Assembly: GCA_017303995.1 (NCBI GenBank) | Contig: JAFLBE010000030.1 | Coordinates: 1-53,371, forward strand | Direction: 5' to 3' | Source of the DNA: Bacteroidota bacterium | Lineage (GTDB): Bacteria > Bacteroidota > JABWAT01 | Length of the DNA stretch: 53,371 nt | Shown here: positions 42,728 through 51,993 of the stretch, piece after piece | Position numbering within the stretch: the first letter of the stretch is position 1 | Layout of the letters: every line of letters begins with the position of its first letter | Position numbers and translations under genes: made by a program | Notes under the pieces: model-generated | Told to the model about the DNA's origin: nothing | What the model saw: only the letters and a program-made list of their open reading frames with translations | The model's database searches: none

Positions 42728-43960
42728 ATGCTTTCAAGAACCGTCCTGTTTTTTCTTGTTTTCGCTGCTTTTTTTCAGGCTTCCGGTCAGAAAATTGAAA
42801 TAGTTGTTTCCGGATGGGCAACAACCAGTGAAGAACATGATGAACTTGCCGGGAAAATCAGGAGTTTTAATTTAAGTCAGAAAAAAATTGAGGTCATTTA
42901 TGACCCAATTACCATGACTGATTATTACCATCAGAATCTCCTCGGTCGCATGAAATCTGGAACTCCGCCAGATGTTTTCTACGTACGTGATGCTGATCTG
43001 AGTGATTACCTGCGAATTAATGCATTGAAACCCCTGCAATCCCTTCTTGGTAAGGCCGGATTAAAAACACAATCCCTTTATAAGCCTGCAACTGATGCAT
43101 TCCGCCGTGATAAAGATATTTATGCGATTCCAAAAGATTTTAATATTATTGGTATTAACGTAAACGAAAAATACAGGAAATTGGCCGGGCTATCTGCATC
43201 GGGTCCAAAAACCTTTGACGAACTATCTGATTGGTTTAAAAAATTGAATAGTACTGTCGGTTCCTTGAAAAAGGATGCACGGGCCATGGTTATTTCTGGT
43301 CATGATTTTGAAATTCTTCCGTTTATCGCACAGGCATCGGTTCCGGGTTGGGAATCTTCCCCTTTAAGCAAAGATTTCTTGTTTCCAGCTTATAATTTTT
43401 ATTCAGTTCAAAACAGGAATCAGGTTATTCTTCTGGATTTCAATGTTTTAAGCTCAAATCTGGTTTTCACAGACCAGAAAGTGGCAAGTGTTATTCAGGG
43501 AATCTGGTTTTTCCCTTATTATGATAAAAATTTCCCCGAACTTGACTACCGTGTTTACCCGCTTCCGGCCATTGACAAGAAAACAAAACCAAGAACTGTG
43601 ATGACAACTGTCGGGTGGGGTATTTCATCAACCTGTAAGGATACGAAGTCCGCAATGGTGGTTCTTGCCTATCTCGTTAATACATTTAACTACGAAGAGT
43701 GGCTGGTGAAAGGTGTTGCATTTCCTTCAACAACAAAAGCTTTATCTCAAATTTTACAAGGCAAAAACAGCCGTCATGGTGCGAAAGAATTGTTAAAAGC
43801 AGCAGGAAATGAAACAGGGCTAAACCGTTGGCGGAAAGAAGATATTGATTTAATTTCACATGAATTTAAATCGATGATGGTTTCACTGAAAAACCCTGAC
43901 GAAATTGTAAACACGATTCTGATACAGTCAAATCAACTCAGGAAAGAAAATCTGAAATGA
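42728..43960 (+). CDS. Periplasmic solute-binding protein, family 1
   Basis: The start at 42728 gives 410 residues with signal peptide MLSRTVLFFLVFAAFF (cleavage near ASGQ); an in-frame TTG at 42689 would spoil it. The mature sequence fits the sugar-type family 1 extracellular solute-binding fold: IEIVVSGWATTSEEHDELAG, PPDVFYVRDADLSDYL, YAIPKDFNIIGINVNEKY, and the C-terminal GWGISSTCKDTKSAMVVLAY and VKGVAFPSTTKAL. No ABC permease or ATPase is adjacent. It overlaps a membrane histidine kinase gene by four bases (ATGA at 43957-43960), which suggests it presents a ligand to that kinase. Confidence 0.85.
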   Translation: MLSRTVLFFLVFAAFFQASGQKIEIVVSGWATTSEEHDELAGKIRSFNLSQKKIEVIYDPITMTDYYHQNLLGRMKSGTPPDVFYVRDADLSDYLRINALKPLQSLLGKAGLKTQSLYKPATDAFRRDKDIYAIPKDFNIIGINVNEKYRKLAGLSASGPKTFDELSDWFKKLNSTVGSLKKDARAMVISGHDFEILPFIAQASVPGWESSPLSKDFLFPAYNFYSVQNRNQVILLDFNVLSSNLVFTDQKVASVIQGIWFFPYYDKNFPELDYRVYPLPAIDKKTKPRTVMTTVGWGISSTCKDTKSAMVVLAYLVNTFNYEEWLVKGVAFPSTTKALSQILQGKNSRHGAKELLKAAGNETGLNRWRKEDIDLISHEFKSMMVSLKNPDEIVNTILIQSNQLRKENLK

Positions 43961-45861
43961 TGAGATTTAATCTGGCTACCAAATTTTTATCAGCCTTTCT
44001 GGTCATCCTCACTCTGGTAATGGTGCTGAGTACCTGGCTAACCATTACCCGGGAAAACGAAAGACTTCAAAAAGATCTGATTGATCATTCAAAAACGATC
44101 AGTGAGCTGGCATCAACGATCTTATATGATGAATTACTGCAAAATTCTCCCATTCCGCTCCCCGACCGGATTCAGGCTCTGATTGATCAGATGGACTATT
44201 CTGTAAATGTAACCTTTTACGGGCTTTCAGGAAATCAGATTTATACTCACAATGATTCTCTGCGCATTAATATAAATTTTACCGATACAATCCACAAAGG
44301 AATGCTGGATTATAAACTTTGGTTGGAAAAAAGGTCAATTGCCTTTAACTCTCAAACCAAAAATTATGTTTTTGTTACAGTTCCGATTATTACCCGTGGA
44401 GTAAAACTTTCGGCAGATACCAAGTATGCATTTAATGGGTTAATTGTTATTACTTTTTCGAAAACTTATGTTACCGAACAGCTGGAAAGGGTGTCAAAAG
44501 CTATCATTCTTCTTTCATTGCTGGTTGCGGCTGGTGGTGGATTTTTAGCCTGGATTGTATCCTGGTTTTTTGGTAAACTTATCAGACGACTTTCAACTGC
44601 GTCTGAAGAATTTCAAAAAGGAAATTACAATTTCCGCATTGATAAACATTCAAATGATGAACTTGGCGATCTCGCTCATTCTTTTAATGAAATGGCTGCG
44701 GGAATTTCTGGTGCCTTTTATCAGCTTGAAGAAAAAACAAAAAGTCTCGAAAAGGTTACCAGTCAGGTTCTTCAAAGTGAAGCCAGAATTCGCTCCTTAC
44801 TCGAAAATGCAAGTGATAGTATTCTGCATCTCGACCGAAACGGACTTATCATTTTTTCAAATAATCGATTTTCAGGACTTATCGGAAACCGGCAATTGAC
44901 AAATGAAACCAATTTTATTGATCTGGTCGCCGACGAAGACAAGCCAGTCGTTAAAAATCATTTTGATAAACTTAAAACAGGTTCGGCAGATGCTTCCGCA
45001 ATTAGCTTTTCGATCAACACTGGTGAAAACGAAATGGCCTCAGTTGAAATGACTGCAAACGCATTTTCTGATCATCAGGGCGAAGTTATTCAGGTTTTTT
45101 TGCGGGATATCACCGAACGTAAACACCTTCAGGAACAACTTGTTCAGGCCAGAAGGATGGAAAGTATTGGCCGGCTTGCCGGTGGTGTTGCACATGACTT
45201 TAATAATTTACTTGCCATTATCATCCCCAATACTGAACTCATTCAGATGCGAACTTCTGATGATAAAGTGAACCAGTATGCTGATCAGGTTTTAAGTGCT
45301 TCACGCCGGGCAGCGGATGTTGTAAAACAACTTTTAAATTTCAGCCGTCAGAAAAATGCAGTTTTTAAAGAACAATCTTTCCATGAGCTTTTACGAAATA
45401 TTTTAAGAATGCTCAAAGAATTGGTGCCTGATAAAGTATCTTTGGTAACTGATTTTCAGGCGCAGACAGATGGTATGCTCATGGATGAAGGTCAAATTCA
45501 GCAAATGATCATTAATCTAGCTATTCATGCCCGTGATTCAATGCCATCGGGTGGTATAATTCGTTTTGAAACAAGGAATGTTAAAATCCATCGCAATAAT
45601 CAGTTGGTTGAAATGATTGTTCTGAAAGTTTCTGATACCGGTATCGGGATTCCTCAGGAACATCTTCCCAAAATATTTGAGCCATTTTTCAACACAAAAA
45701 AAGTTGGAGAAGGGACCGGTCTTGGTCTTGCAGGTGTATATAGTGTTGTTCTTCAGCATCAGGGCATTATAGATGTTGAATCGGTTGAGGGGAAGGGGAC
45801 TACTTTTGTAATTTTATTTCAGGCAATCCGGATCGGGAAAACTGATCAGAACATAATTTAA
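43957..45861 (+). CDS. Membrane sensor histidine kinase with HAMP and PAS domains
   Basis: The 634-residue kinase has an N-terminal membrane helix (about 9-29), a periplasmic sensor region (about 30-175), a second helix (about 180-205) leading into HAMP (205-260), a short coiled coil, a PAS domain (about 275-395, ILHLDRNGLIIFSNNRFSGLIG), then the H-box with His413 in GGVAHDFNNLLAI, and an ATPase domain with NLAIHARDSMPSGG, SDTGIGIPQEHL and GEGTGLGLAGVYSVV. There is no receiver domain and no response regulator gene in the window. It is translationally coupled to the upstream binding protein and followed by uridine kinase 12 bases on. Confidence 0.9.
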   Translation: MMRFNLATKFLSAFLVILTLVMVLSTWLTITRENERLQKDLIDHSKTISELASTILYDELLQNSPIPLPDRIQALIDQMDYSVNVTFYGLSGNQIYTHNDSLRININFTDTIHKGMLDYKLWLEKRSIAFNSQTKNYVFVTVPIITRGVKLSADTKYAFNGLIVITFSKTYVTEQLERVSKAIILLSLLVAAGGGFLAWIVSWFFGKLIRRLSTASEEFQKGNYNFRIDKHSNDELGDLAHSFNEMAAGISGAFYQLEEKTKSLEKVTSQVLQSEARIRSLLENASDSILHLDRNGLIIFSNNRFSGLIGNRQLTNETNFIDLVADEDKPVVKNHFDKLKTGSADASAISFSINTGENEMASVEMTANAFSDHQGEVIQVFLRDITERKHLQEQLVQARRMESIGRLAGGVAHDFNNLLAIIIPNTELIQMRTSDDKVNQYADQVLSASRRAADVVKQLLNFSRQKNAVFKEQSFHELLRNILRMLKELVPDKVSLVTDFQAQTDGMLMDEGQIQQMIINLAIHARDSMPSGGIIRFETRNVKIHRNNQLVEMIVLKVSDTGIGIPQEHLPKIFEPFFNTKKVGEGTGLGLAGVYSVVLQHQGIIDVESVEGKGTTFVILFQAIRIGKTDQNII

Positions 45862-45873
45862 TCAGGACCTCTT

Positions 45874-46491
45874 ATGAAACCCATTATCGTCGGAATTGCT
45901 GGCGGAACTGCATCAGGAAAATCAACGATTACCAAAAAAATCGCAGAATTGCTTGGTCCTGAAAAGCTGATCGTGATCAATCACGATTCCTACTATCGTG
46001 ATATTTCTTTTTATGGCGACACACCGATTACTGAAATCAATTTTGATCATCCCGATGCTTTGGAAACTGCATTGATGATTGATCATGTGCGTCACCTGAA
46101 AAAATTTCAGGAAGTTCAGATGCCCGTTTATGATTTCTCAACCCATCGCCGGCTGAAGGAAACCCGTCATGTAGAGCCCCGTGATGTCATTATTGTTGAC
46201 GGGATTCTGATTTTCACAGAAAAAAAACTTCGTGATCTCTGCAATATAAAGATCTTCGTCGATACTGATGATGATGAACGGTTACTTCGCCGCTTGAAAC
46301 GTGATATTTCTGAACGGGGACGTTCAATTGACAGTGTTTTTGCTCAGTACATTACTTTTGTAAAACCGATGCATCTTGAATTTGTGGAACCCTCGAAAAG
46401 GTGGGCCGATATCATCGTTCCCCGTGGTGGCGAAAATGTGGTTGCCCTTGAAATGATTGTTTCGAGAATTCAGAAACTGATTGATAATTGA
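45874..46491 (+). CDS. udk: Uridine kinase
   Basis: Udk phosphorylates uridine and cytidine in pyrimidine salvage. Walker A is GGTASGKS (10-17), followed by NHDSYYRD, the base-binding region NFDHPDALE, YDFSTHRR, VDGILIF and the lid RLLRRLKRDISERGRSIDSV. The 205-residue length is standard. An AGGA sequence sits seven bases before the ATG. The stop overlaps the glycerate kinase start by one base. Confidence 0.95.
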   Translation: MKPIIVGIAGGTASGKSTITKKIAELLGPEKLIVINHDSYYRDISFYGDTPITEINFDHPDALETALMIDHVRHLKKFQEVQMPVYDFSTHRRLKETRHVEPRDVIIVDGILIFTEKKLRDLCNIKIFVDTDDDERLLRRLKRDISERGRSIDSVFAQYITFVKPMHLEFVEPSKRWADIIVPRGGENVVALEMIVSRIQKLIDN

Positions 46492-47579
46492 TGCTGCTTT
46501 CGCCGGAAAAAAATATTTTCATTTCTCCGACTGCTTTCAAGGAAAGCCTTTCTGCACGTGGTCTGTCCGAATTTATTCAATCGTATTTGTTTAACCGTGG
46601 TTTCCGGAATCTCAGTTACTTTCCCGGATCCGATGGCGGAAATAGTTTTCTCGAAGCTCTTTCAGCCGGGTATGAGGGTAAATTTGTAAAAATCCAGATT
46701 CCGCTTATTGCTGCCAGAACAACTGTTGATGAGAATATTTTCCTTTTTAATGATGAAAAAACAGCAGCAATCGAAACCGCTTCGGTGATCGGACTCGAGA
46801 GAGTTCCTCTGGCAAAACGCCACCCCCTGCAACTTAATTCAAAACCCCTTGGAATTGCCATCCGAAAAATTCAATCCCTTTTTCCTTCCGTTTCCAAAGT
46901 CTGGATTGGACTTGGTGGTACGGCAACCATTGATTTGGGTGCAGGTTTACTAGAAGGGCTTGGGTTTCAGTTTTTGGATGAATCAGGTAAACAAATCAGT
47001 GCAATTCCTTCCAATTTTGATCAGATTTCATCAGTTGTTCCATCCTCAGAACCCGTTCCCGAACTCCATTTTTACTATGATGTGAAAGTACCTATACGGT
47101 CAGAGTCGGGTTCATTCATCAGGGTTTACGGACCCCAAAAAGGCCTGGAACCAAAAGAGGTAACCGTTCTTGAAAAATCTTCAGCCAGACTGATCAATTT
47201 ATTTGGCTTAAATTCACTTCTGACGGGGGCCGGTGGTGCTCTTGCTCTCTTTCCGGAAAAAGTTCTGAAAACAAAATTTCTTCCGGGGACGAAAGAAATC
47301 TCAGCTTTGCATTCTTTTAAAACGCAATTCGAAAAAGCGGATATCATCATTACCGGTGAAGGCCGTTTGGATTCACAATCTTTTCAGGGAAAGTGGGTAA
47401 CTGCATTTCTTGATTCAGAAAAACCAGTTCTTTGTCTCTGTGGTCAGGTTGAATCTGGTCTAAAACTTCCTCAAAACTGGATAGTTGCCAGTATTTCTGA
47501 ACTCGAATCAGATCCTGAAAAATCGAAACAGCAGGTAAAATCTCACCTCAGAACCTTACTTGACCGGTATATTGTTTGA
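46491..47579 (+). CDS. Glycerate kinase
   Basis: This 362-residue protein matches the GarK/GlxK family, which phosphorylates glycerate, usually to 2-phosphoglycerate. The N-terminus IFISPTAFKESLSARGLSEF corresponds to the family's conserved PDSFKGSLSA region, and WIGLGGTATIDLGAGLLEGLGF and DIIITGEGRLDSQSFQGK are diagnostic. I start at the ATG at 46491; a TTG three bases earlier is in frame. The stop of udk overlaps the start by one base. A hydroxyacid dehydrogenase that could supply glycerate is encoded at 21998. Confidence 0.92.
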   Translation: MLLSPEKNIFISPTAFKESLSARGLSEFIQSYLFNRGFRNLSYFPGSDGGNSFLEALSAGYEGKFVKIQIPLIAARTTVDENIFLFNDEKTAAIETASVIGLERVPLAKRHPLQLNSKPLGIAIRKIQSLFPSVSKVWIGLGGTATIDLGAGLLEGLGFQFLDESGKQISAIPSNFDQISSVVPSSEPVPELHFYYDVKVPIRSESGSFIRVYGPQKGLEPKEVTVLEKSSARLINLFGLNSLLTGAGGALALFPEKVLKTKFLPGTKEISALHSFKTQFEKADIIITGEGRLDSQSFQGKWVTAFLDSEKPVLCLCGQVESGLKLPQNWIVASISELESDPEKSKQQVKSHLRTLLDRYIV

Positions 47580-47603
47580 GCTTTTTTGAATTTTCTTTAT
47601 TAT

Positions 47604-47639
47604 GCCCCTTGATCCACAGAATCGGGAAAGGGCTTTATT
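47604..47639 (+). terminator. Probable terminator after glycerate kinase
   Basis: GCCC (47604-47607) pairs with GGGC (47630-47633), and TT with AA inside a mismatch, followed by TTTATT. The stem is short and the loop long, so this is a modest candidate. Confidence 0.4.
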
Positions 47640-47656
47640 CTAAACATCTTCCTTTG

Positions 47657-47679
47657 GTCCCTGAGCGGAGTCGAAGGGC
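47657..47679. repeat. Palindromic repeat, CCCTGAG...TCGAAGGG type
   Basis: CCCTGAG (47659-47665) and TCGAAGGG (47671-47678) enclose CGGAG, giving a small hairpin with CCCT paired to AGGG. It is the third copy in the window of the motif at 2720-2738 and 2777-2818. Confidence 0.6.
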
Positions 47680-47700
47680 TAACTTCTGTATTTTCCCCAT

Positions 47701-48429
47701 ATGAAAAAAGTAATCTCTATCGACTTCTGGAACACCCTGATCGACACTTCAAACAGTGATGAGCGTAAACGGTTGCGCACAGAACGTTGTCTGGAAGTTT
47801 TAAAACCTTACCAACCCAATCTCACGCAAGACGATATAAATTCATCAGTTAAAAAGGGAATTGAAGTTTTTAATGTGATCTGGAAAAATGAGCATCGGAC
47901 TTTGCAAACTATTGACGTGGTAAAAAACCTGACATCAGAATTGAAACTTGGGATTGCACCAGCAGATGAAGATCAACTTGTTCACATTTTTGAAGTGGGT
48001 ATTTTGGATGCATCACCAAACCCTGCTCCGCAAGTTGCAGAAAACCTGAGAATTCTCTCTGCATCCTACCAGCTCGGAATTATTTCTGACACCCATTTTT
48101 CACCGGGAAGGATAATCAGGCAATTGCTCGACAAATATAACCTACTCGGATATTTTTCGTTTTTCGCCTTTTCAGACGAAACCGGAGTCTCAAAACCCCA
48201 TCCTGAAATGTATCACCACATTCTTCGGTGTGCGGGTGCAAATCCATTTGAAATGGTACATATTGGTGATATGAACCGAACGGACATTGCCGGTGCAAAG
48301 GCGCTAGGAATTCATTCCATATTATACACCGGCGTTAACGCTGAAGATTTTCAGAATTCAATTGCCGACCGTACAGCTTCCTCCTGGGATGAAATTCCCG
48401 AACTCATTCTTGAACTTGCTAACATATGA
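47701..48429 (+). CDS. HAD-superfamily hydrolase with atypical motif I
   Basis: This 242-residue protein shows HAD motifs II (IISDTHFSPG), III (Lys in SKPHPEMY) and IV (HIGDMNRTDIAG). Motif I reads DFWNTLID (Asp8): the nucleophile Asp is present but the second Asp, two residues on and normally the general acid/base of phosphatases, is a Trp. HAD proteins with DxW at this place are known, so it is probably a genuine subfamily, but a plain phosphatase role is uncertain. The cap region is about residues 17-85. It overlaps the next gene by four bases. Confidence 0.8.
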   Translation: MKKVISIDFWNTLIDTSNSDERKRLRTERCLEVLKPYQPNLTQDDINSSVKKGIEVFNVIWKNEHRTLQTIDVVKNLTSELKLGIAPADEDQLVHIFEVGILDASPNPAPQVAENLRILSASYQLGIISDTHFSPGRIIRQLLDKYNLLGYFSFFAFSDETGVSKPHPEMYHHILRCAGANPFEMVHIGDMNRTDIAGAKALGIHSILYTGVNAEDFQNSIADRTASSWDEIPELILELANI

Positions 48430-48812
48430 CTCAATTTCTGGATGTAAGAGGGGAATGGGCGCAGTTTCGTGATCTTGATTATGAATCCTGGCTCGAATTT
48501 TTGCCTTTCCCTGATGGTGAACCGCCAGATTATACTTTTCTTGATGATTTTCACCAACTTTACTTTGATGATTCTGTTGAAGGAAGTGTTCCTTTTATTA
48601 ACGGTGAAGCGGTCGGACTTCTCGTTTTCCGAAAATCTGATCCGACTGAAATTCTTTTCCTCGATTCTTTTCTTCCAATCGATGGCCCCGCCATTCTTGG
48701 TCTGATGCTCACCCGACACCTTACAGACTTTAATTTATCTGCCGGAAGTTTATCGTTCCGTCTCTGGAATCATCAAGAGATGGTCATCACATTTCTATCT
48801 GGACTGAAATAG
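48426..48812 (+). CDS. Small acidic protein of unknown function
   Basis: I do not recognise this 128-residue protein. It is acidic and rich in Phe, Leu and Asp, with no signal peptide or membrane segment, so it is probably cytoplasmic. FINGEAVGLLVFRKSD followed by ILFLDSFLPIDGPAIL resembles alternating strands and a helix, which could suit a GNAT-like fold, but no acetyl-CoA motif is visible. An ATGA overlap (48426-48429) couples it to the HAD protein. A hairpin and a T-run follow at its stop. Confidence 0.65.
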   Translation: MTQFLDVRGEWAQFRDLDYESWLEFLPFPDGEPPDYTFLDDFHQLYFDDSVEGSVPFINGEAVGLLVFRKSDPTEILFLDSFLPIDGPAILGLMLTRHLTDFNLSAGSLSFRLWNHQEMVITFLSGLK

Positions 48813-48839
48813 TAGAAGCGCTTGCATTCCTACTTTTTT
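48811..48839 (+). terminator. Weak intrinsic terminator
   Basis: AGTAG (48811-48815) pairs with CTACT (48830-48834), and T follows to 48839. The stem is only five bp with an internal AAGCGCTT palindrome in the loop. It overlaps the stop codon of the preceding gene. Confidence 0.45.
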
Positions 48840-48958
48840 CTCCGTAATCTTGTTTTACAACAACTCTCGGGTCTGTCAATTTCGTATATTTAAACAGCTT
48901 CACTCTGTTTTCAGAAATTTCAACAGCCCTGAACCAAGCAATCAGTGGAGGACATTTT

Positions 48959-51838
48959 ATGTTAAAACGACTATCGGTAAGTCTGCTTGCCATTTCTGCT
49001 CTGTTTACTTCTGTCCTGGCTCAGGATTCAGTAACAGTGACCTTTCGTTATAAACCATCCGGCGCAATTTTTCGGGCATTTGTTCCCGGCGAATTCAACA
49101 ATTGGGGACCAAATGCTGCGGGTGTAATCGCAACAACTGCACCTTCACTCATGGCTCTTGATAATGGTGTCTATTACAAATCCGTCCGGCTAAAGGTTGG
49201 TGGCGGAACCGGTACTTTTGGTGGTAAAACCGGCTATATGTATAAAATTCATGAGCATGTGAACTCTTCAGGTACAACCTGGAACTGGTTGGCTGATCCG
49301 CTAAACCCAATTAAAGTTGGCGGGGATGGCAATTCACTTATCATTGTGAAATCACCAATGGTTTTTCAGATTCAGCCGGCTAATTCTGCCGCAATTGATA
49401 ATGCCCAGCCCGGAATCACTGCATCTGTAGCATCAAAAAACGCTGATCCTATAGACGAAAATGCTTCAGAAATCTTTTTGAACGACGTTTCAATCGGTAA
49501 ATTTGGTTCCTTCTATGATAAAACCAAACAATTGCTTCATGTTCCTTCTATTTCAAGTTTGGGTGCTACCCTGAGTTCAGGTGCAAATGAAATCAAAATC
49601 AAAGCTGTTACCACCTCTGGTGCTGTGACATCTGATTCAACCACATTTTCTTTTCTTGGTTCAACTGTGGTTATCAAACAACGCACTCCGGCCGGAATTA
49701 TAGAAGGGATTAATTACGATCCTGCAGATCCTACCAAAGTTACCCTTTGTCTTTTCGCCCCGAGAAAGAAAACCGTTCACGTGATCGGTGATTTTAATAA
49801 CTGGCTTCTCGACAATAATTACCTGATGAAATTGGATTCTGTCAATGTTGATTCTATGAGATGGTGGATTACTTTAACCGGTCTTGAATCGGGTAAAGAA
49901 TATGGATTCCAATATTTGGTAGACGGTTCAATCCGGATTGCAGATCCATACACTGAAAAGGTTCTTTCATCAGATGATCAATGGATTTCGGCAACAACTT
50001 ATCCAAATCTGAAACCTTACCCTGGTGATAAAACCACTTTTGCTGTTTCAGTTTTTCAAACCAATCAGCAGCCGTACAACTGGCAGGTAACCAATTTTCA
50101 ACGGCCGAAAAATACAGATCTGGTTATCTATGAGTTATTGCTACGTGATTTTGTGGCCCGTCACGACTATCAGACGCTTAGTGATACACTTGCTTATCTT
50201 AAACGCCTGGGTATCAATGCCATTCAATTGATGCCGGTTCAGGAATTTGAAGGAAATGAAAGTTGGGGTTACAACTCAGCCTTTTATTTCGCCCCCGATA
50301 AGTACTATGGACCCAAAAACGACTTGAAAAAATTTATTGATGAGTGCCATAAACGGGGTATTGCAGTTATTCTTGATGTAGTTTATAATCATAGTTTTGG
50401 ACAATCCCCCTTTGTTCGCCTCTATTCCACCGGAGACTACGGCCCACCTACTTCACAAAATTATTGGTTTAATACTGTGGCCAAACACCCATATAATGTG
50501 GGATATGACATGAATCATGAAAGTGTGCACACCAAATATCTTCTGGATCGTGCCAATAAGCATTGGCTTACAGAATACAAATTTGATGGTTACCGGTATG
50601 ACCTTTCAAAAGGATTCACTCAGTTTAATTCTGGCGATAATGTTGGATTGTGGGGAAATTATGACCAAAGCCGGGTTAATATCCTGTCAAGAATGTATAA
50701 CAAAGTCAGAGAATTTGACGCTTCTTCATACATGATTCTTGAGCACCTGGGTGGCAACGCCGAAGAAAAAGTGCTTGCAGACATCGGTTTTATGTTGTGG
50801 GGAAATATGAATGATAAGTATGAAGAAGCAATCATGGGCTTCCATGATTCTGATAAATCGAATCTTTCCTGGGGTTACCACGGAACCCGTTCATGGACCG
50901 TTCCTCACGTAGTAGCCTACATGGAAAGTCATGATGAAGAACGAATTATGTACAAACCACTTCGTTGGGGTAATGTTTCAGGTGCATATAACGTCAAGGA
51001 TACTACGACAGCGCTGAAGCGTGCCGGACTTTCTGCGGCCTTCTTCTTGACTATTCCTGGGCCAAAAATGATTTGGCAATTCGGTGAAGTCGGATACAAT
51101 TATTCAATTTTCGCCAGTAATCAGGGGGTGGTTCCTGAACCGTACCCAAATGACCAATATAAATTGGATAAAAAACCAATCCGTTGGGATTTTTATAAAG
51201 ACCCCCGGCGCAGAGAATTATTCAATATTTATTCAGAATTGAACCGCCTGAAAGTTGAAGAACCAGCCTTCGAAACCAACAATGTAAGTATGAGTGTGGT
51301 CGGAGCCATGAAACGCATCAACCTTTATCATGCTGATATGGATGTGGTGGTTATAGGAAATTTTGGTGTTACAGCAGCCATGATCGATCCGAATTTTTCA
51401 AAGACCGGCAGGTGGTATGATTTTTTTGGTGTTGATTCAATAGAAGTGGCCAGTCAAACAGCCAACATCAATCTTGAGCCAGGTGAATTCAGGATTTACA
51501 CGACTAAACGCTTGTGGGTTCCGGGAACCGGTACTTCTGTTTCTGATGACCTGGTTAAAGCAGGCGGTTTCCTTCTGAATCAGAACTACCCCAATCCGTT
51601 TAACCCTACAACAACCATTTCATTCTCGCTTGCAAACCTGCAAAATGTGAAGATTGTGGTTTATGATATGCTTGGCCGTGAAGTTAAAACGTTGTATAAT
51701 GCGCCTGCAATTGGTGAAAATTTCATTACCTGGGATGGAACCAATCAAAACGGTCAGCAAGTTTCTACCGGAATGTACCTGTACAAACTTGAAGCCGGAA
51801 GCAAAACCATCACTAAAAAGATGCTTCTGATGAAGTAA
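48959..51838 (+). CDS. Secreted GH13 alpha-amylase-family enzyme with T9SS sorting domain
   Basis: The 959-residue protein begins at an ATG seven bases after GGAGG. A signal peptide (cleavage near VLAQ) is followed by a glycogen-binding/CBM48-like module (about 25-115, FVPGEFNNWGPN), an E-set region, a second such module (about 260-340, VHVIGDFNNWLLD), and a GH13 barrel (about 380-790). The catalytic residues are visible: Asp548 in GYRYDLSKG, Glu595 in MILEHLGG and Asp659 in ESHDEER, with VVYNHSFG before. The C-terminal 85 residues are a type A T9SS signal (NYPNPFNPTTTISFSL, then GMYLYKLEAGSKTITKKM). It probably degrades starch- or glycogen-like glucans at the cell surface or outside. Confidence 0.9.
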   Translation: MLKRLSVSLLAISALFTSVLAQDSVTVTFRYKPSGAIFRAFVPGEFNNWGPNAAGVIATTAPSLMALDNGVYYKSVRLKVGGGTGTFGGKTGYMYKIHEHVNSSGTTWNWLADPLNPIKVGGDGNSLIIVKSPMVFQIQPANSAAIDNAQPGITASVASKNADPIDENASEIFLNDVSIGKFGSFYDKTKQLLHVPSISSLGATLSSGANEIKIKAVTTSGAVTSDSTTFSFLGSTVVIKQRTPAGIIEGINYDPADPTKVTLCLFAPRKKTVHVIGDFNNWLLDNNYLMKLDSVNVDSMRWWITLTGLESGKEYGFQYLVDGSIRIADPYTEKVLSSDDQWISATTYPNLKPYPGDKTTFAVSVFQTNQQPYNWQVTNFQRPKNTDLVIYELLLRDFVARHDYQTLSDTLAYLKRLGINAIQLMPVQEFEGNESWGYNSAFYFAPDKYYGPKNDLKKFIDECHKRGIAVILDVVYNHSFGQSPFVRLYSTGDYGPPTSQNYWFNTVAKHPYNVGYDMNHESVHTKYLLDRANKHWLTEYKFDGYRYDLSKGFTQFNSGDNVGLWGNYDQSRVNILSRMYNKVREFDASSYMILEHLGGNAEEKVLADIGFMLWGNMNDKYEEAIMGFHDSDKSNLSWGYHGTRSWTVPHVVAYMESHDEERIMYKPLRWGNVSGAYNVKDTTTALKRAGLSAAFFLTIPGPKMIWQFGEVGYNYSIFASNQGVVPEPYPNDQYKLDKKPIRWDFYKDPRRRELFNIYSELNRLKVEEPAFETNNVSMSVVGAMKRINLYHADMDVVVIGNFGVTAAMIDPNFSKTGRWYDFFGVDSIEVASQTANINLEPGEFRIYTTKRLWVPGTGTSVSDDLVKAGGFLLNQNYPNPFNPTTTISFSLANLQNVKIVVYDMLGREVKTLYNAPAIGENFITWDGTNQNGQQVSTGMYLYKLEAGSKTITKKMLLMK

Positions 51839-51860
51839 AATCATCTTCGTTTTTCTTTAG

Positions 51861-51900
51861 AAGCCCTGATGTCTCCGGATGTCAGGGCTTTTTTATTTTA
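51861..51900 (+). terminator. Rho-independent terminator
   Basis: AAGCCCTGA (51861-51869) and TCAGGGCTT (51882-51890) form a perfect 9-bp stem, and the downstream strand runs into a T-rich tract. It ends the amylase transcription unit. From 51901 to 51982 the DNA is AT-rich with no other feature I can name. Confidence 0.9.
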
Positions 51901-51993
51901 AGTAGGTCTCAGAGAAAAAGAAAAATATTTTTTTTCTTTTAAAAACTTTCTTAAGTTGATGACAAAAGGTTTGGAAAAAATCAGGAGGCATCG

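Noticed and set aside
42728-43960. Sugar ABC import operon
   Set aside because: No permease or ATPase gene accompanies the binding protein; its coupled neighbour is a histidine kinase.
48881-48892. A Bacteroidetes-type -7 promoter box (TATATTTA) upstream of the amylase gene
   Set aside because: It resembles TAnnTTTG but no -33 TTG lies at suitable spacing, so I do not call a promoter.
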